Assembly (NCBI RefSeq): GCF_900109195.1
Contig: NZ_FNZG01000001.1
Coordinates: 186,001-250,000, forward strand
Direction: 5' to 3'
Source of the DNA: Pseudooceanicola nitratireducens
GTDB lineage: Bacteria; Pseudomonadota; Alphaproteobacteria; Rhodobacterales; Rhodobacteraceae
DNA length: 64,000 bases
Shown here: positions 27,089-37,127 of the stretch, piece by piece
Layout of the letters: each line of letters opens with the position of its first letter
Numbering within the stretch: position 1 is the stretch's first letter
Notes under the pieces: model-generated
Told to the model about the DNA's origin: nothing
Database searches by the model: none
Seen by the model: the letters and a program-made list of their open reading frames with translations, nothing else
Position numbers and translations under genes: made by a program

Positions 27089-29118
27089 CCCGCGCACCCG
27101 GTCTGCTTCTGGCGCTGGCGCTGACCCTCTGGGGCGGGGCGCTGGCGCGGGACGGGCTGGACCGCTGGATCGACGCGACGGTGATTCCGCCGCTTGGGGT
27201 CGAGACCGCGGCCGAGATCCGCGACCGAAACGGCACCCTGCTGCGCGCCTATACCGTGGGCGACGGGCTCTGGCGGCTGCGCGCGGGGCTGGATCAGATC
27301 GACCCTCTCTATCCCGCGCTGCTGATGGCCTATGAGGACCGGCGCTTTCTATCACACAACGGCGTCGATGCCCGCGCGCTGCTGCGCGCTGCGTGGTCGT
27401 CGCTTATGGCGGGGCGGGTGGTCTCGGGCGGGTCGACCCTGACCATGCAGCTGGCCCGCCTGCTGGAACACAGCGGCACCGGTGCCTGGGCCGGCAAGCT
27501 GCGTCAGATGCGGCTGGCGCTGGCGCTGGAACGACGGCTGAGCAAAGACCAGATCCTGACGCTTTACACCCAGTTGGTGCCCATGGGCGGCAATCTGGAA
27601 GGGGTGCGCGCGGCGTCTTTGTCCTACTTCGGGAAAGAGCCGCGCCGCCTGACCCCGGCCGAGGCCGCGCTGCTGGTCGCCCTGCCGCAATCGCCCGAGG
27701 CCCGCCGCCCCGATCGTCACCCCGGGGTGGCCCGCGCCGCCCGCGATCGGGTGCTGGACCGATCAGTCCAGTTCGGGGCGCTGCCCAAGGGTGACGCACT
27801 GGCCGCCCGCCGCGATCCCGCCCCCCGGCTGCGGCGTGATTTCCCTGCACTTGCCCCGCATCTGACCGACCGCGCCCATGCCACGCGCCCCGATGCGCCG
27901 GTGCAGCAGCTGACCTTGTCCGCATCGCTGCAACATCAGGTCGAGGCGCTGGCCCAGGCCGCCCTGCGCCACCGGTCAGATAGGCTCTCCATCGCGATCC
28001 TCGTCGCCGATCACCGCAGCGGAGAGATCCTGGCCTCGGTCGGATCAGAGGGGCTGACGACGCGGGGGCAGGGGCATGTGGATATGACGCGGGCCGTGCG
28101 CTCGCCCGGATCGACGCTGAAACCTCTGGTCTACGGGCTGGCCTTCGACCGCGGCCTGGCCCATCCGCTGACGATGATCGAGGACCGGCCGATGCGGTTC
28201 GACGGCTATGCACCGCAGAATTTCGACGGGAAGTTCCGGGGCGACGTCACCGTGGCCGAGGCGCTGCGCCTGTCGCTAAACCTGCCCGCCGTGCAGCTGA
28301 CCCAGGCCATCGGCCCGCAGAACCTGATGGCCGCGCTGCGCCGCGCCGGGACCTTGCCAGAGCTGCCGGGGGGCCGGCCCGGTCTGGCGGTTTCCCTAGG
28401 CGGTGTCGGACTGCGCCTGACCGATCTGGTGCAGCTGTATGCCGGTCTGGCCAATGGCGGCATGGCGCAGCCCCTGCATTGGCAAGCCGCTGAAAACAAA
28501 TCGCCTTCGGCCCGCATCCTGTCGCGGGCCTCGGCCTGGCAGGTGGCGCATATCCTGTCCGATCTTGCCCCGCCACCCGGGGCCCCGGCCAATCGGCTCG
28601 CCTATAAAACCGGGACAAGCTATGGCTACCGCGACGCCTGGGCCATCGGCTTTGACGGCGCGCATGTGATCGGCGTCTGGATGGGGCGCCCTGATGGCAC
28701 CGCCGTGCCCGGGGCCTTTGGCGGAGACCTTGCCGCGCCGGTGCTGTTCGACGCCTTCACCCGGCTGAAACCTACGCTCGACCCGCTGCCGCCGCCCCCG
28801 CCCGAGACGCTGCTGACCAGCGCCGCCAACCTGCCTGCCCCCCTGCGCCGTTTTACCGGTGGCACGGCTCAGCAGGAGGCCGATCATCCCCGCCTGACCT
28901 TTCCGCCCGACGGGGCCGTCCTTGGGCAGACGCAAGCCCTGCCGGCCAAGGTGCGCGACGGGGTGCCGCCCTTCACCTGGCTGGTCGACGGGGCCCCGCG
29001 CGTCATCGCCACGCGCCGCCGCGAAACGCTGCTGGAGGGGCTGGGGCAGGGCTTTGCCGATGTGACGGTGATCGACGCCTCGGGGCGGTCGTCATCCTCC
29101 CGGATCCGGCTGGACTGA
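27085..29118 (+). CDS. pbpC: Penicillin-binding protein 1C
   Basis: A bifunctional class A PBP of 677 residues anchored by an N-terminal hydrophobic segment. The GT51 transglycosylase motifs are AYEDRRFLSHNGVD (catalytic E84) and GGSTLTMQLARLLE. The transpeptidase motifs are S343-T-L-K, SLN in LRLSLNLPA, and K508-T-G in YKTGTSYGYRDAW. The C-terminal BiPBP_C domain typical of PBP1C follows (LTFPPDGAVLG onward). The ATGA overlap with the alpha-2-macroglobulin supports the model in which the trap protects the envelope while PBP1C repairs peptidoglycan. Confidence 0.95.
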   Translation: MTRAPGLLLALALTLWGGALARDGLDRWIDATVIPPLGVETAAEIRDRNGTLLRAYTVGDGLWRLRAGLDQIDPLYPALLMAYEDRRFLSHNGVDARALLRAAWSSLMAGRVVSGGSTLTMQLARLLEHSGTGAWAGKLRQMRLALALERRLSKDQILTLYTQLVPMGGNLEGVRAASLSYFGKEPRRLTPAEAALLVALPQSPEARRPDRHPGVARAARDRVLDRSVQFGALPKGDALAARRDPAPRLRRDFPALAPHLTDRAHATRPDAPVQQLTLSASLQHQVEALAQAALRHRSDRLSIAILVADHRSGEILASVGSEGLTTRGQGHVDMTRAVRSPGSTLKPLVYGLAFDRGLAHPLTMIEDRPMRFDGYAPQNFDGKFRGDVTVAEALRLSLNLPAVQLTQAIGPQNLMAALRRAGTLPELPGGRPGLAVSLGGVGLRLTDLVQLYAGLANGGMAQPLHWQAAENKSPSARILSRASAWQVAHILSDLAPPPGAPANRLAYKTGTSYGYRDAWAIGFDGAHVIGVWMGRPDGTAVPGAFGGDLAAPVLFDAFTRLKPTLDPLPPPPPETLLTSAANLPAPLRRFTGGTAQQEADHPRLTFPPDGAVLGQTQALPAKVRDGVPPFTWLVDGAPRVIATRRRETLLEGLGQGFADVTVIDASGRSSSSRIRLD

Positions 29119-29123
29119 TCGGT

Positions 29124-30170
29124 CTATTCACCCCAGGTTTTGCGCAGCACCCGCAGCCAGTTGCCATGGGTCAGCTTGGCCATCAGCGCGTCGCCGATGC
29201 CATGCGCCACCAGCGCTTCTCGCAGCATCGCGAGGCCGCTGACGTCCTTCATCCAATTGGGCAGCACCGCCCCGTCGAAATCCGAGCCAAAGCCCACGCC
29301 ATCCTCGCCCAAAATGCCCATCAGGTGATCAAGGTGGCGCAGCAGATGGTCCACCGGACAGTCCGAGACGAATTTCCCATCCGGCCGCAGGAAACAGGTG
29401 CCGAAGTTCACGCCAACCATGCCGCCGGTTTCTGCGATCAGGTGCAATTCGGCGTCCGTCAGACAGCGGGCCGAGGGCGTCACCGCATGGGCATTCGAAT
29501 GGGTCGCCACCAGCGGCGCGTCCGAAATCGCCGCCACATCGCGCAGCCCGGCCATGTTCAAATGGCTGAGGTCGATCATGATGCGCCGCGCGTTGCAGGC
29601 GCGCACCAGGTCCTTGCCGGCACCCGTCAGCCCCGGCCCGATATCGGAATCCGAGGGGAACCGGAACGGCACCCCATGTCCGAAGATCGTCGAGCGCGAC
29701 CAGACCGGCCCGATGGATCGCAACCCGCGGGCGTAGAATTCGTCCAGCTCGGCCAGGTCCGGGCCGATGGCCTCGGCCCCCTCCATGTGCAGCACGGCGG
29801 CCATGCCGGGGCCTTGCAGAGCATCTGCGATCTGATCGGCGGTCGTGCAGGGCGTGATCACCCCCAGCAGGGCCAGGCGGTCGAAATGATCCATGCCGAT
29901 CCGCACCTGATCCAGCGCCGTGGCATGGTCCAGTTCGGGGGGTAGGGGCAGGTCATAGCTCTCCCTCCGCATCGCGGCCATGTCCATTCCCGGGGCCCCG
30001 GGGGTCGGCACGAAAAGCGCAAAGAACCCGCCCCCCATACCGCCGGCGCGGGCGCGGGGCTGGTCGATCTGCCCCTTGCCGTGACCATCGCGTACCTCTT
30101 CCGCCGTGACCCGACCCAGGGTCATCTTCAGCAGCAGATCGTTATGGCCGTCGAAGAAAAGATGCATCAT
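29124..30170 (-). CDS. Membrane-dipeptidase family peptidase (M19)
   Basis: A 348-residue zinc peptidase related to renal dipeptidase. The metal ligands are visible in FDGHNDLLLK (HxD), the Glu of HMEGAEAIG, THSNAHAVTPSARCLTD (two His) and the terminal GSDFDGAVLP Asp. Such enzymes cleave dipeptides, including D-amino-acid-containing ones. The start overlaps the stop of the upstream ThDP enzyme gene (ATGA), so the two are translationally coupled. No signal peptide is apparent, which suggests a cytoplasmic enzyme. Confidence 0.9.
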   Translation of the reverse strand: MMHLFFDGHNDLLLKMTLGRVTAEEVRDGHGKGQIDQPRARAGGMGGGFFALFVPTPGAPGMDMAAMRRESYDLPLPPELDHATALDQVRIGMDHFDRLALLGVITPCTTADQIADALQGPGMAAVLHMEGAEAIGPDLAELDEFYARGLRSIGPVWSRSTIFGHGVPFRFPSDSDIGPGLTGAGKDLVRACNARRIMIDLSHLNMAGLRDVAAISDAPLVATHSNAHAVTPSARCLTDAELHLIAETGGMVGVNFGTCFLRPDGKFVSDCPVDHLLRHLDHLMGILGEDGVGFGSDFDGAVLPNWMKDVSGLAMLREALVAHGIGDALMAKLTHGNWLRVLRKTWGE

Positions 30171-31810
30171 GCGCCCCGGATTTCCGACAGGGTCTTGGCA
30201 ATCGTCAGCGCCTCGGGGTCGAGGAAGCAGTGCAGCAGCGCGGGCTTGCCGCTGGCGCGTGCCCGATCAAAGGCGGCGGCGAAATCGCGGCTGTCGCGAA
30301 CCGTTTCCGAATGGCAGCCGAAACTGGTGGCCATGGCGGCGAAGTCGGGGTTCTTCAGCTCGGTCGCGGACACACGGCCGGGATAGTCGCGTTCCTGGTG
30401 CATGCGGATCGTGCCGAACATCGAATTGTCGATGATCAGCACAATCACCGGGATGTCGTATTGCGCGGCGGTCGCCAGTTCCTGCACCGTCATCATGATG
30501 TCGCCGTCGCCTGCAATGCAGACCACGTCACGCTCGGGCCGGTGACGTTTCGCCATCACGGCGGCGGGCAGGCCATAGCCCATGGAGCCGCTGGTCGGGG
30601 CCAGCTGCGATCCGTGATCGCGGAACCGGTAGTGGCGGTTGATCCAGGTGGCGAAATTGCCCGCGCCATTGGTGATCGCGGCATCGGGGCCAAGCGTGTC
30701 GCGCAGCCAGCACATCACATCGCCCATCTGGAAATCGCCGGGCAGAGGCAGGGGATCAGTGGACCAATCAAGATAGGCCTGCCGCAAGTCGCCGACCCAG
30801 TCGGACTGCAGGTTGCTGCCAGGCCAGTCCGCCACGGCCCGCGCGAAACCAGAGACCGAGCCGATCAACCCAATGCCCGGCTGATAGACGCGGCCGATCT
30901 CCTCGGGGTCGGGGTGCAGGTGCACAAGGCGGTCGTCGCCTTGGCCGATGTCGAACAGCGTATAGTTCTGCGACGGGCTTTCCGACATGCGCCCGCCCAG
31001 CATCAGCACCAGATCGGCGTCCTTCACGGCCTGTACCAGCCTGGGGTTCGCCCCGATGGACAGGTCGCCCACATAGTTCGGATGATCCGCCGGGAAGGAC
31101 CCGCCGCGCCGGAACTGCACCGCAACCGGCAGACCGTGGCGTTCGGCAAAGGCGATCATCGTATCGCGCGTTTCACCACGCCAGTCGCCGCCGCCAAGGA
31201 TCGCGATCGGTTTCTTCGCCTTGGCCAGGCGCGCGGCCAGGCTGTCCATCCCGGGGGCCGAGGGCGACATCTCGATCGGTTCGGCCTTGGGGGCGTCGGG
31301 CACATCGGCGGTTTCGACCAGCATGTCCTCGGGCAGTGCGATGACCACCGGGCCGGGGCGACCCTGTGTGGCGACGCGGAAGGCGCGGGCGATCAGTTCA
31401 GGAATGCGGGCGGGGTTGTCGATCTGGAAGGCCCATTTCGCCATGGTGCCGAAGACCTGACCGTAATCAAGCTCCTGAAAGGCCTCGCGATAGGTCATGT
31501 CGCGGCCGATCTGGCCGACGAACAGGATCATCGGCGTGCTGTCCTGCATCGCCACATGCACGCCTGCCGCCGCATTGGTCGCACCGGGGCCGCGGGTGAC
31601 AAAGCAGATGCCGGGCCGGCCGGTCATCTTGCCATAGGTCTCGGCCATCATGGCGGCACCGCCCTCTTGCCGGCAGGTCAGAAGATCCACGCCGGACCCG
31701 ATTAGCGCGTCCAGCACCGAGAGATAGCTTTCGCCAGGCACGCAGGTGGCCGTATCAACCCCCTGAATTTTCAGCTGATCCACGAGAATTTGCGCGCCGG
31801 TCCGTTGCAT
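30167..31810 (-). CDS. Thiamine diphosphate-dependent enzyme, acetolactate synthase-like
   Basis: A 547-residue ThDP enzyme of the acetolactate synthase / benzoylformate decarboxylase superfamily. The catalytic Glu is E49 in CRQEGGAAMMAE. The ThDP/Mg motif runs from GDG at 434 to N462 in IIDNSMFGTIR. The central domain is the nucleotide-like TPP_enzyme_M. No small regulatory subunit (ilvN/ilvH) is adjacent, which argues against the biosynthetic acetolactate synthase. The decarboxylated substrate is not predictable. It shares a transcript with the dipeptidase downstream. Confidence 0.85.
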   Translation of the reverse strand: MQRTGAQILVDQLKIQGVDTATCVPGESYLSVLDALIGSGVDLLTCRQEGGAAMMAETYGKMTGRPGICFVTRGPGATNAAAGVHVAMQDSTPMILFVGQIGRDMTYREAFQELDYGQVFGTMAKWAFQIDNPARIPELIARAFRVATQGRPGPVVIALPEDMLVETADVPDAPKAEPIEMSPSAPGMDSLAARLAKAKKPIAILGGGDWRGETRDTMIAFAERHGLPVAVQFRRGGSFPADHPNYVGDLSIGANPRLVQAVKDADLVLMLGGRMSESPSQNYTLFDIGQGDDRLVHLHPDPEEIGRVYQPGIGLIGSVSGFARAVADWPGSNLQSDWVGDLRQAYLDWSTDPLPLPGDFQMGDVMCWLRDTLGPDAAITNGAGNFATWINRHYRFRDHGSQLAPTSGSMGYGLPAAVMAKRHRPERDVVCIAGDGDIMMTVQELATAAQYDIPVIVLIIDNSMFGTIRMHQERDYPGRVSATELKNPDFAAMATSFGCHSETVRDSRDFAAAFDRARASGKPALLHCFLDPEALTIAKTLSEIRGA

Positions 31811-31978
31811 TCTGGCCTCCGATTTGACTTGCTGGCACCTTGGCCGCTTTGCCGCGGATTGACCAGTGGTTGCGTTTGATCAGGTGAAATGGGGCGGTCG
31901 AGGGGCGTTTTTGGTGCCGGCGCGGGTGTTTTGACTGGCCATCGCGCTCACTCAGCGAAGTGGCAGCGCAACCGTATA

Positions 31979-32055
31979 TGGTGACCCCGACAGGATTCGA
32001 ACCTGTAACCTGCCCCTTAGGAGGGGGCTGCTCTATCCAGTTGAGCCACGGGGCC
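31979..32055 (-). tRNA. tRNA-Arg (anticodon CCU)
   Basis: On the minus strand the acceptor GGCCCCG pairs with CGGGGTC (one G-U). The anticodon stem-loop GCCCC-CTCCTAA-GGGGC reads anticodon CCU for AGG. The T-loop TTCGAAT and an encoded 3' CCA are present. The rare-codon tRNA is complete. The 168 bp to the next start downstream hold nothing I recognise. Confidence 0.96.
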
Positions 32056-32255
32056 ACGCGGTCGTCATAGCGAAGCGGGCCAGGGCTGTCAGCCCATCAG
32101 ACAGCTGATCGGAAAATTTTAACCACGATCGGAAATAATTCCGGTGTGAAGGCCGATGTTAACGGGTGGCGGTCATTCTGCTGGCCAATCCGCCCGGGAT
32201 CTGCCGGGGGGCATGTCATGCGTCTGCGCCGCAGACCCAGCCAAAGGACCCGTCC

Positions 32256-34643
32256 ATGTCGGCAGCCTCGACCCATTCCTCTGCTCCTCCGGCCCCGGCC
32301 GGTGCCCGGTTCAATCCCCTGGCCCTGATCGGTCAGATGCGCCTGGCCGCGAAACTGCCGCTGATCATCGTGCTGATGGGCGCGGCGGTGGCACTGGTGA
32401 TCGGGGTGACCTCGTTCATCGATGCGCGCACCATTCTGATGTCTGAAATCGAACGGAAATTCGCGACCACGCTGAATGCGCGCCGCGATGCCCTGAAATC
32501 CCTGTTCGAAGAAACCGAAGCCGGGTTGCTGTCGCAATCCGCCAACCCGACGACCCTTGCGGCGATCAATTCGTTTTCACTGGCCTGGCGCACCATGGGG
32601 GACGGGCAGCAGGCGACGCTTCAGCGCGCCTTCGTCACCGAAAACCCCTATCCGGCGGGGCAGCGTCAGATGATGACGGCGGTTGGCAATGGCACCCAAT
32701 ACGACATGGTGCATTCAAAGTATCACCCCTATTTTCAGTCGGTCATGGAAAGCGAAGGCTATTACGATCTTCTGCTGATCGATCCCGCGGGCAACGTGCT
32801 GTATTCCACGGCGAAGGGGCAGGACTATGCCACCAATCTGCTGGAAGGGCAGTGGCGCAACACCCATTTGGCCGAGGCATTTCGCAGCGCGCTGACCCTG
32901 CCCGAGGGCAAGACATCCTTCATGGATGTGGCGGCCTATGCCGCGGCGGACGGGGCCCCGGCCAGTTTCGTCGGCACAGCCATCCGCGCCGGGGGAGAGG
33001 TGAAAGGCGTGCTGATCTACCAGATGCCGCTGTCCCGGCTGACCGCCATTTTGAACGAGGCCTCGGGCCTTGGTGCGACCGGCGAAACCTATGCGGTCGG
33101 GGCCGATATGATGGCGCGCTCGGCCTCTCGGTTCGAAGACGGGCGCAGCATGTTCGACAAGGTGAAGCGCACCCCTTACCTTGATGCCGCGCTGTCGGGT
33201 GAGGCGACCGAGGTGACGGAACAGCCGAACGCCCAGGGCGGAACCGACTATGTCATGGCCGTGCCAATGGAATTCCACGGCACCACCTGGGCCATTGCCG
33301 CGCGACAGCAGGGGGCCGAATTGATGCAACCGGTCGAGGATCTGCGCAATTCCCTTGCCGTTCAGGTCCTGGGGTTGCTGGGTGTTCTTGCCCTGCTTGG
33401 CTGGCTTGTCGGCCGAGCGATTTCCCGACCCTTCGCCGTTGTCGGCCAGCGTCTGAAAGACATGGCCGAAGGCGATCTGGCCTCGGACGTGCCGATGACC
33501 AACCGGCGCGAAGACGTGGGCGATCTGGCGCGCAACCTGGAAAACCTGCGCAGCAAGCTTGACCAGGCCGAGGTCGAACGCGCCCGCAGCGATCAATCCG
33601 CCCGCGAACAGCAGCAGGTCGTGGAACAGCTGACCCGCAATATCTCGGCCCTGGCCGAGGGTAACCTGACCGCCAGCATCGACGTGGCCTTCGCCCCGGA
33701 ATACGAGGACCTGCGCGCCGCTTTCAATGCAGCCCTGGCGAAACTGAACGAAACCGTCACCGCGCTGCTGTCGGCGGGGCATGAAATCGACGCCAATGCG
33801 CGCGAGGTCGAGAATGCCTCGAACGACCTAAGCCAGAAGGCCATCGAACAGGCCGCGAGCCTGGAGGAAACCGCCGCTGCCATCACGCAGCTTTCGGCTT
33901 CGGTCAAATCCACGGCGGATTCCGCGTCCGATGCGGATAGCGTCATGGGCCGGGCCAAGGCCGATGCGGTGCAAAGCGGGTCGGTGGTGACCCAGGCCAT
34001 GGGGGCGATGGACAAGATTTCGGGCTCGTCCCAGAAGATCACGCAGGTGACCTCGGTGATCGAGGATCTGGCGTTTCAGACCAACCTGCTGGCCCTGAAC
34101 GCGGGGGTGGAAGCCGCCCGCGCCGGCGAAGCTGGTCGCGGCTTTGCCGTCGTCGCGTCCGAAGTACGGGCCCTGGCGCAGCGGTCTTCGGACGCGGCCA
34201 AGGAAATCAACGCGCTGATCCAGGAAAGCGCCGAAAATGTCGCTAGCGGGGTGGAGCTGGTGGAAAAAGCCGGATCCACTTTCGAAACCCTGATCGGCGA
34301 TTTCGACAAGGTCTCGACCTCGGTCTCGGCCATCGCATCGGCGGCGCGGGAACAATCGGTTGGCTTGCAGGAAATCAACACGGCGGTCGATCAGCTTGAC
34401 GGCGTGACGCAAAAGAACGCGGCTGTCGCGACCCAGGTTCACGGCACCGGCAAGACCATGGTGCGCGAGGCCGAAAAACTGATGCAGATCTCGGCCGCCT
34501 TCACCGTCGACAGCAGAAATTCCGGCAAACCCTTGGCCGTGGTCCCGGCATCCCGGCCCGCAGCTGTTGAACGAAAGGCTGTCGTGAACCATCCCATTGC
34601 CTCGGCCAGCGACGTGTCCGACGACGAATGGGCGGAATTCTGA
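32256..34643 (+). CDS. Methyl-accepting chemotaxis protein with Cache-type sensor
   Basis: A 795-residue transmembrane chemoreceptor. TM1 is about 35-55, followed by an extracytoplasmic Cache-like sensor (about 60-360, [23 protein letters not shown]). TM2 (about 370-392), a HAMP region and a second HAMP-like stretch come next. The signalling domain has the hairpin tip [20 protein letters not shown] and methylation-type helices. The extreme C-terminus is E-W-A-E-F, which fits the CheR/CheB tethering pentapeptide pattern x-W-x-x-F. The ATG at 32256 follows AAAGGA; the longer frame upstream is not supported. No che genes are nearby. The ligand is unknown. Confidence 0.92.
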   Translation: MSAASTHSSAPPAPAGARFNPLALIGQMRLAAKLPLIIVLMGAAVALVIGVTSFIDARTILMSEIERKFATTLNARRDALKSLFEETEAGLLSQSANPTTLAAINSFSLAWRTMGDGQQATLQRAFVTENPYPAGQRQMMTAVGNGTQYDMVHSKYHPYFQSVMESEGYYDLLLIDPAGNVLYSTAKGQDYATNLLEGQWRNTHLAEAFRSALTLPEGKTSFMDVAAYAAADGAPASFVGTAIRAGGEVKGVLIYQMPLSRLTAILNEASGLGATGETYAVGADMMARSASRFEDGRSMFDKVKRTPYLDAALSGEATEVTEQPNAQGGTDYVMAVPMEFHGTTWAIAARQQGAELMQPVEDLRNSLAVQVLGLLGVLALLGWLVGRAISRPFAVVGQRLKDMAEGDLASDVPMTNRREDVGDLARNLENLRSKLDQAEVERARSDQSAREQQQVVEQLTRNISALAEGNLTASIDVAFAPEYEDLRAAFNAALAKLNETVTALLSAGHEIDANAREVENASNDLSQKAIEQAASLEETAAAITQLSASVKSTADSASDADSVMGRAKADAVQSGSVVTQAMGAMDKISGSSQKITQVTSVIEDLAFQTNLLALNAGVEAARAGEAGRGFAVVASEVRALAQRSSDAAKEINALIQESAENVASGVELVEKAGSTFETLIGDFDKVSTSVSAIASAAREQSVGLQEINTAVDQLDGVTQKNAAVATQVHGTGKTMVREAEKLMQISAAFTVDSRNSGKPLAVVPASRPAAVERKAVVNHPIASASDVSDDEWAEF

Positions 34644-34755
34644 ATTAGGCCTGAAGGAAGACGGGGCAGAGCATGGGCGGGCATGACAGGCTTGCCGCTT
34701 GAACGGCCCAGAGGGGCGGGTTAGGGTTTGGGAACACTTTTCAGGATCCACACCC

Positions 34756-35778
34756 GTGACATCAAAAGACCACCGCCCGCTGACCCTTCGTGATGTTTCA
34801 GAGGCTTCGGGCGTGTCCGAGATGACAGTCAGCCGGGTCTTGCGGAACCGCGGCGACGTGTCGGATGCAACGCGGGAAAAGGTTCTGGCCGCTGCAAAAC
34901 GTCTGGGCTACGTGCCGAACAAGATCGCCGGGGCGCTGGCCAGCCAGCGCGTAAACCTGGTCGCCGTGGTGATCCCGTCGCTGTCGAATATGGTCTTCCC
35001 CGAGGTTCTGACCGGCATCAGCCGTGTGCTCGAAGAAACCGACCTGCAACCCGTCGTGGGCGTCACCGATTATCTTCCCGAAAAGGAAGAAAAGGTCCTG
35101 TACGAGATGCTGTCCTGGCGTCCCTCGGGCGTGATCGTCGCGGGGTTGGAGCATTCGGATGCGGCCCGCGCGATGCTCTCTGCCGCAGGTGTTCCCGTGG
35201 TCGAGGTGATGGACACCGATGGCCAGGCTGTGGATGCCGCCGTGGGGATTTCGCATCGCCGCGCCGGGCGCGAAATGGCCAATGCAATCCTGGCCGCGGG
35301 CTATCGCCGGATCGGCTTCATGGGCACGAAACTGGGGCTCGACCACCGGGCCCGGAAACGCTTCGAAGGCTTCACCGAGGCGCTGGCCAAGGGCGGCGTC
35401 GAGATCGAGGATCAGGAATTCTACACCGACGGCTCTGCCCTGGCGAAGGGGCGGGAAATGACCGCGGCCATGATGAAGCGCTCGCCCGAGTTGGATTTTC
35501 TCTATTATTCCAACGATATGATCGGGGCGGGCGGCCTGCTATGGCTGCAGGAACAGGGCTTTGACGTGCCCAATCGCATCGGCCTGGCCGGGTTCAACGA
35601 CGTCCAGCTGCTGCAGGGGCTTCCGACCAAGCTGGCCACGATGGACAGCTGCCGCCAGGAAATCGGTCGCCGCGCGGCCGAGATCATCCTGAACCGCCTG
35701 AATGGCGAAGCGGCCCCGGAAGGCAAGGTCGAGCTGACCCCCAAGATCAACCCCGGCGATACGCTGCGCGCGCGCTGA
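34756..35778 (+). CDS. LacI-family transcriptional regulator
   Basis: A 340-residue repressor of the LacI/GalR family, close in style to GntR-like gluconate regulators. The helix-turn-helix and hinge are LTLRDVSEASGVSEMTVSRVLRN and GYVPNKIAGALASQR. A periplasmic-binding-protein-like domain follows (VVIPSLSNMVFPEVL, GFMGTKLGLDHRARKRFEGF, YYSNDMIGAGGL). The GTG at 34756, preceded by AGGA, is chosen over a TTG at 34699. No sugar operon is adjacent; the stop overlaps the start of a DNA glycosylase-like gene (TGATG), so the regulon is not obvious. Confidence 0.88.
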   Translation: MTSKDHRPLTLRDVSEASGVSEMTVSRVLRNRGDVSDATREKVLAAAKRLGYVPNKIAGALASQRVNLVAVVIPSLSNMVFPEVLTGISRVLEETDLQPVVGVTDYLPEKEEKVLYEMLSWRPSGVIVAGLEHSDAARAMLSAAGVPVVEVMDTDGQAVDAAVGISHRRAGREMANAILAAGYRRIGFMGTKLGLDHRARKRFEGFTEALAKGGVEIEDQEFYTDGSALAKGREMTAAMMKRSPELDFLYYSNDMIGAGGLLWLQEQGFDVPNRIGLAGFNDVQLLQGLPTKLATMDSCRQEIGRRAAEIILNRLNGEAAPEGKVELTPKINPGDTLRAR

Positions 35779-36983
35779 TGGCGCGCGCGGTTCTGGACAC
35801 AGCGACCGCACGTCGCCTTTTCCTGCACCGGCATCTTCTGGGCACGACCCCCAAGGGGGCGGGCAAGGGCGCGGATCTGTACCAACTGATCCATGATCTG
35901 GGCTTCGTTCAGGTCGACAGCGTCAGCACGGTCGAGCGGGCGCATCACATGATCCTTTTTGCCCGGCGTCCCGCCTATCGCCCGAAGAACCTGGATCCGC
36001 TGTTGGAACGGGACCGTTTGCTGTTCGAACATTGGACCCACGACGCGGCCGTGATCCCGGCCGAGTTTTATCGCTATTGGTCGCTGCCCTTCCGCCGGTC
36101 CCGCGACCGGCTGGCCGAAAAGTGGAAGACCTGGCAGGGCGGGGCCTATCGCGGTGAAATTCAAAGGGTTCTGGATCACGTCGCCGAACATGGGGCCTGC
36201 CGATCCGCGGACCTGATGGCCGAAAAACATCGCGGACAATCGGGCGGCTGGTGGAACTGGCACCCGTCCAAGGCCGCGCTGGAGTTCCTTTGGCGGACCG
36301 GAGAACTGGCGATTTCGAAGCGCCAGGGATTTCAGAAATTCTATGACCTGCCGACGGCCTGCTATCCGGAGGTCTGCAATCTGGCACCCCCGGAGGTCGA
36401 GGAAGCCGTCGACTGGTTCTGCCACGAGGCGCTGAAACGCCTTGGCTTTGCCACGTCAGGCGAAATCGCGGCCTTCTGGGATCATGTCTTTCCGGCCGAG
36501 GCGAAGGCCTGGGTCGACAGGGGGCTGAAGACCGGGCAGTTGCAGGAGATCGAGATCACCTGTGCCGATGGCAAGCGCCGCAAGAGCGTGTGTTTCCCCG
36601 ATACGCTGGACGAGGCCAAGACGCTGGAGCCCGCGCCGAACCGCGTCCGGATCCTTAGCCCCTTTGACCCGGCCCTGCGCGACCGCAACCGGGCGCTGCG
36701 GCTGTTCGATTTCCACTATCGCATTGAAATCTTCGTCCCCGCGGCCAAGCGGCAATATGGCTATTACGTCTTCCCCATCCTCGAGGGCGAGGCGATGATC
36801 GGCCGGATCGACATGAAGGCAAACCGCAACGCCGGGGTGCTGGAGGTCACAAAGCTGTGGCTGGAGCCGGGCGTGCGGGCCTCGAAGGGGCGGCTGGCAA
36901 AGCTGGAGGCCGAGCTGAGCCGCATGGCGCGGTTCGCGGGCTGCGATCGGGTCGAGATCGCGCAGGACTGGGTGCAGGGCTAG
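35778..36983 (+). CDS. YcaQ/AlkX-type winged-helix DNA glycosylase
   Basis: A 401-residue protein of the HTH_42 family, whose E. coli member YcaQ unhooks interstrand crosslinks. The catalytic Q-x-D motif is visible as QVD in LGFVQVDSVSTVERAHHMILFAR. Other family blocks are HDAAVIPAEFYRYW, SGGWWNWHPSKAALEFLWRTGELA and ILSPFDPALRDRNRALRLFDFHYRIE. It is translationally coupled to the LacI regulator. Its role in alkylation or crosslink repair is by homology. Confidence 0.87.
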   Translation: MARAVLDTATARRLFLHRHLLGTTPKGAGKGADLYQLIHDLGFVQVDSVSTVERAHHMILFARRPAYRPKNLDPLLERDRLLFEHWTHDAAVIPAEFYRYWSLPFRRSRDRLAEKWKTWQGGAYRGEIQRVLDHVAEHGACRSADLMAEKHRGQSGGWWNWHPSKAALEFLWRTGELAISKRQGFQKFYDLPTACYPEVCNLAPPEVEEAVDWFCHEALKRLGFATSGEIAAFWDHVFPAEAKAWVDRGLKTGQLQEIEITCADGKRRKSVCFPDTLDEAKTLEPAPNRVRILSPFDPALRDRNRALRLFDFHYRIEIFVPAAKRQYGYYVFPILEGEAMIGRIDMKANRNAGVLEVTKLWLEPGVRASKGRLAKLEAELSRMARFAGCDRVEIAQDWVQG

Positions 36984-37018
36984 GGCAGGGACCCGTTGCG
37001 TTAATACGTAGGGCGGAG

Positions 37019-37068
37019 CGAGGGGCCAGCCCCTCGTGCTCCCCGGGATATTTTCGGCAAGAGGATGA
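37019..37068 (+). repeat. Copy 2 of hairpin + GGGATATTTTC element
   Basis: The stem CGAGGGGC-CA-GCCCCTCG (37019-37036) is followed within 4 bp by CCCCGGGATATTTTCGGCAA. It lies just 3' of the YcaQ-type gene, in the sense orientation. Confidence 0.65.
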
Positions 37069-37071
37069 GGA

Positions 37072-37101
37072 AAAGGGCCCTCCGGCTGGGGAGGGCCCTT
37101 T
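37072..37101. terminator. Bidirectional terminator
   Basis: A 12-bp perfect stem AAAGGGCCCTCC / GGAGGGCCCTTT with a 6-base loop separates the plus-strand YcaQ gene from the end of the minus-strand cox operon. Confidence 0.9.
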
Positions 37102-37127
37102 CAGATCTTTCTGGCCTTTCTGGAGCG

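Noticed and set aside
24173-27355. A very long open frame (over 1,000 codons) on the minus strand across the alpha-2-macroglobulin gene
   Set aside because: It is antisense to a well-supported gene, has Arg/Gly/Gln-rich composition typical of frame shadows in high-GC DNA, and no recognisable domain.
31979-32055. tRNA-Arg as an integration site for a mobile element
   Set aside because: No integrase, no direct repeat of the tRNA 3' end and no change in gene style on either side were seen.
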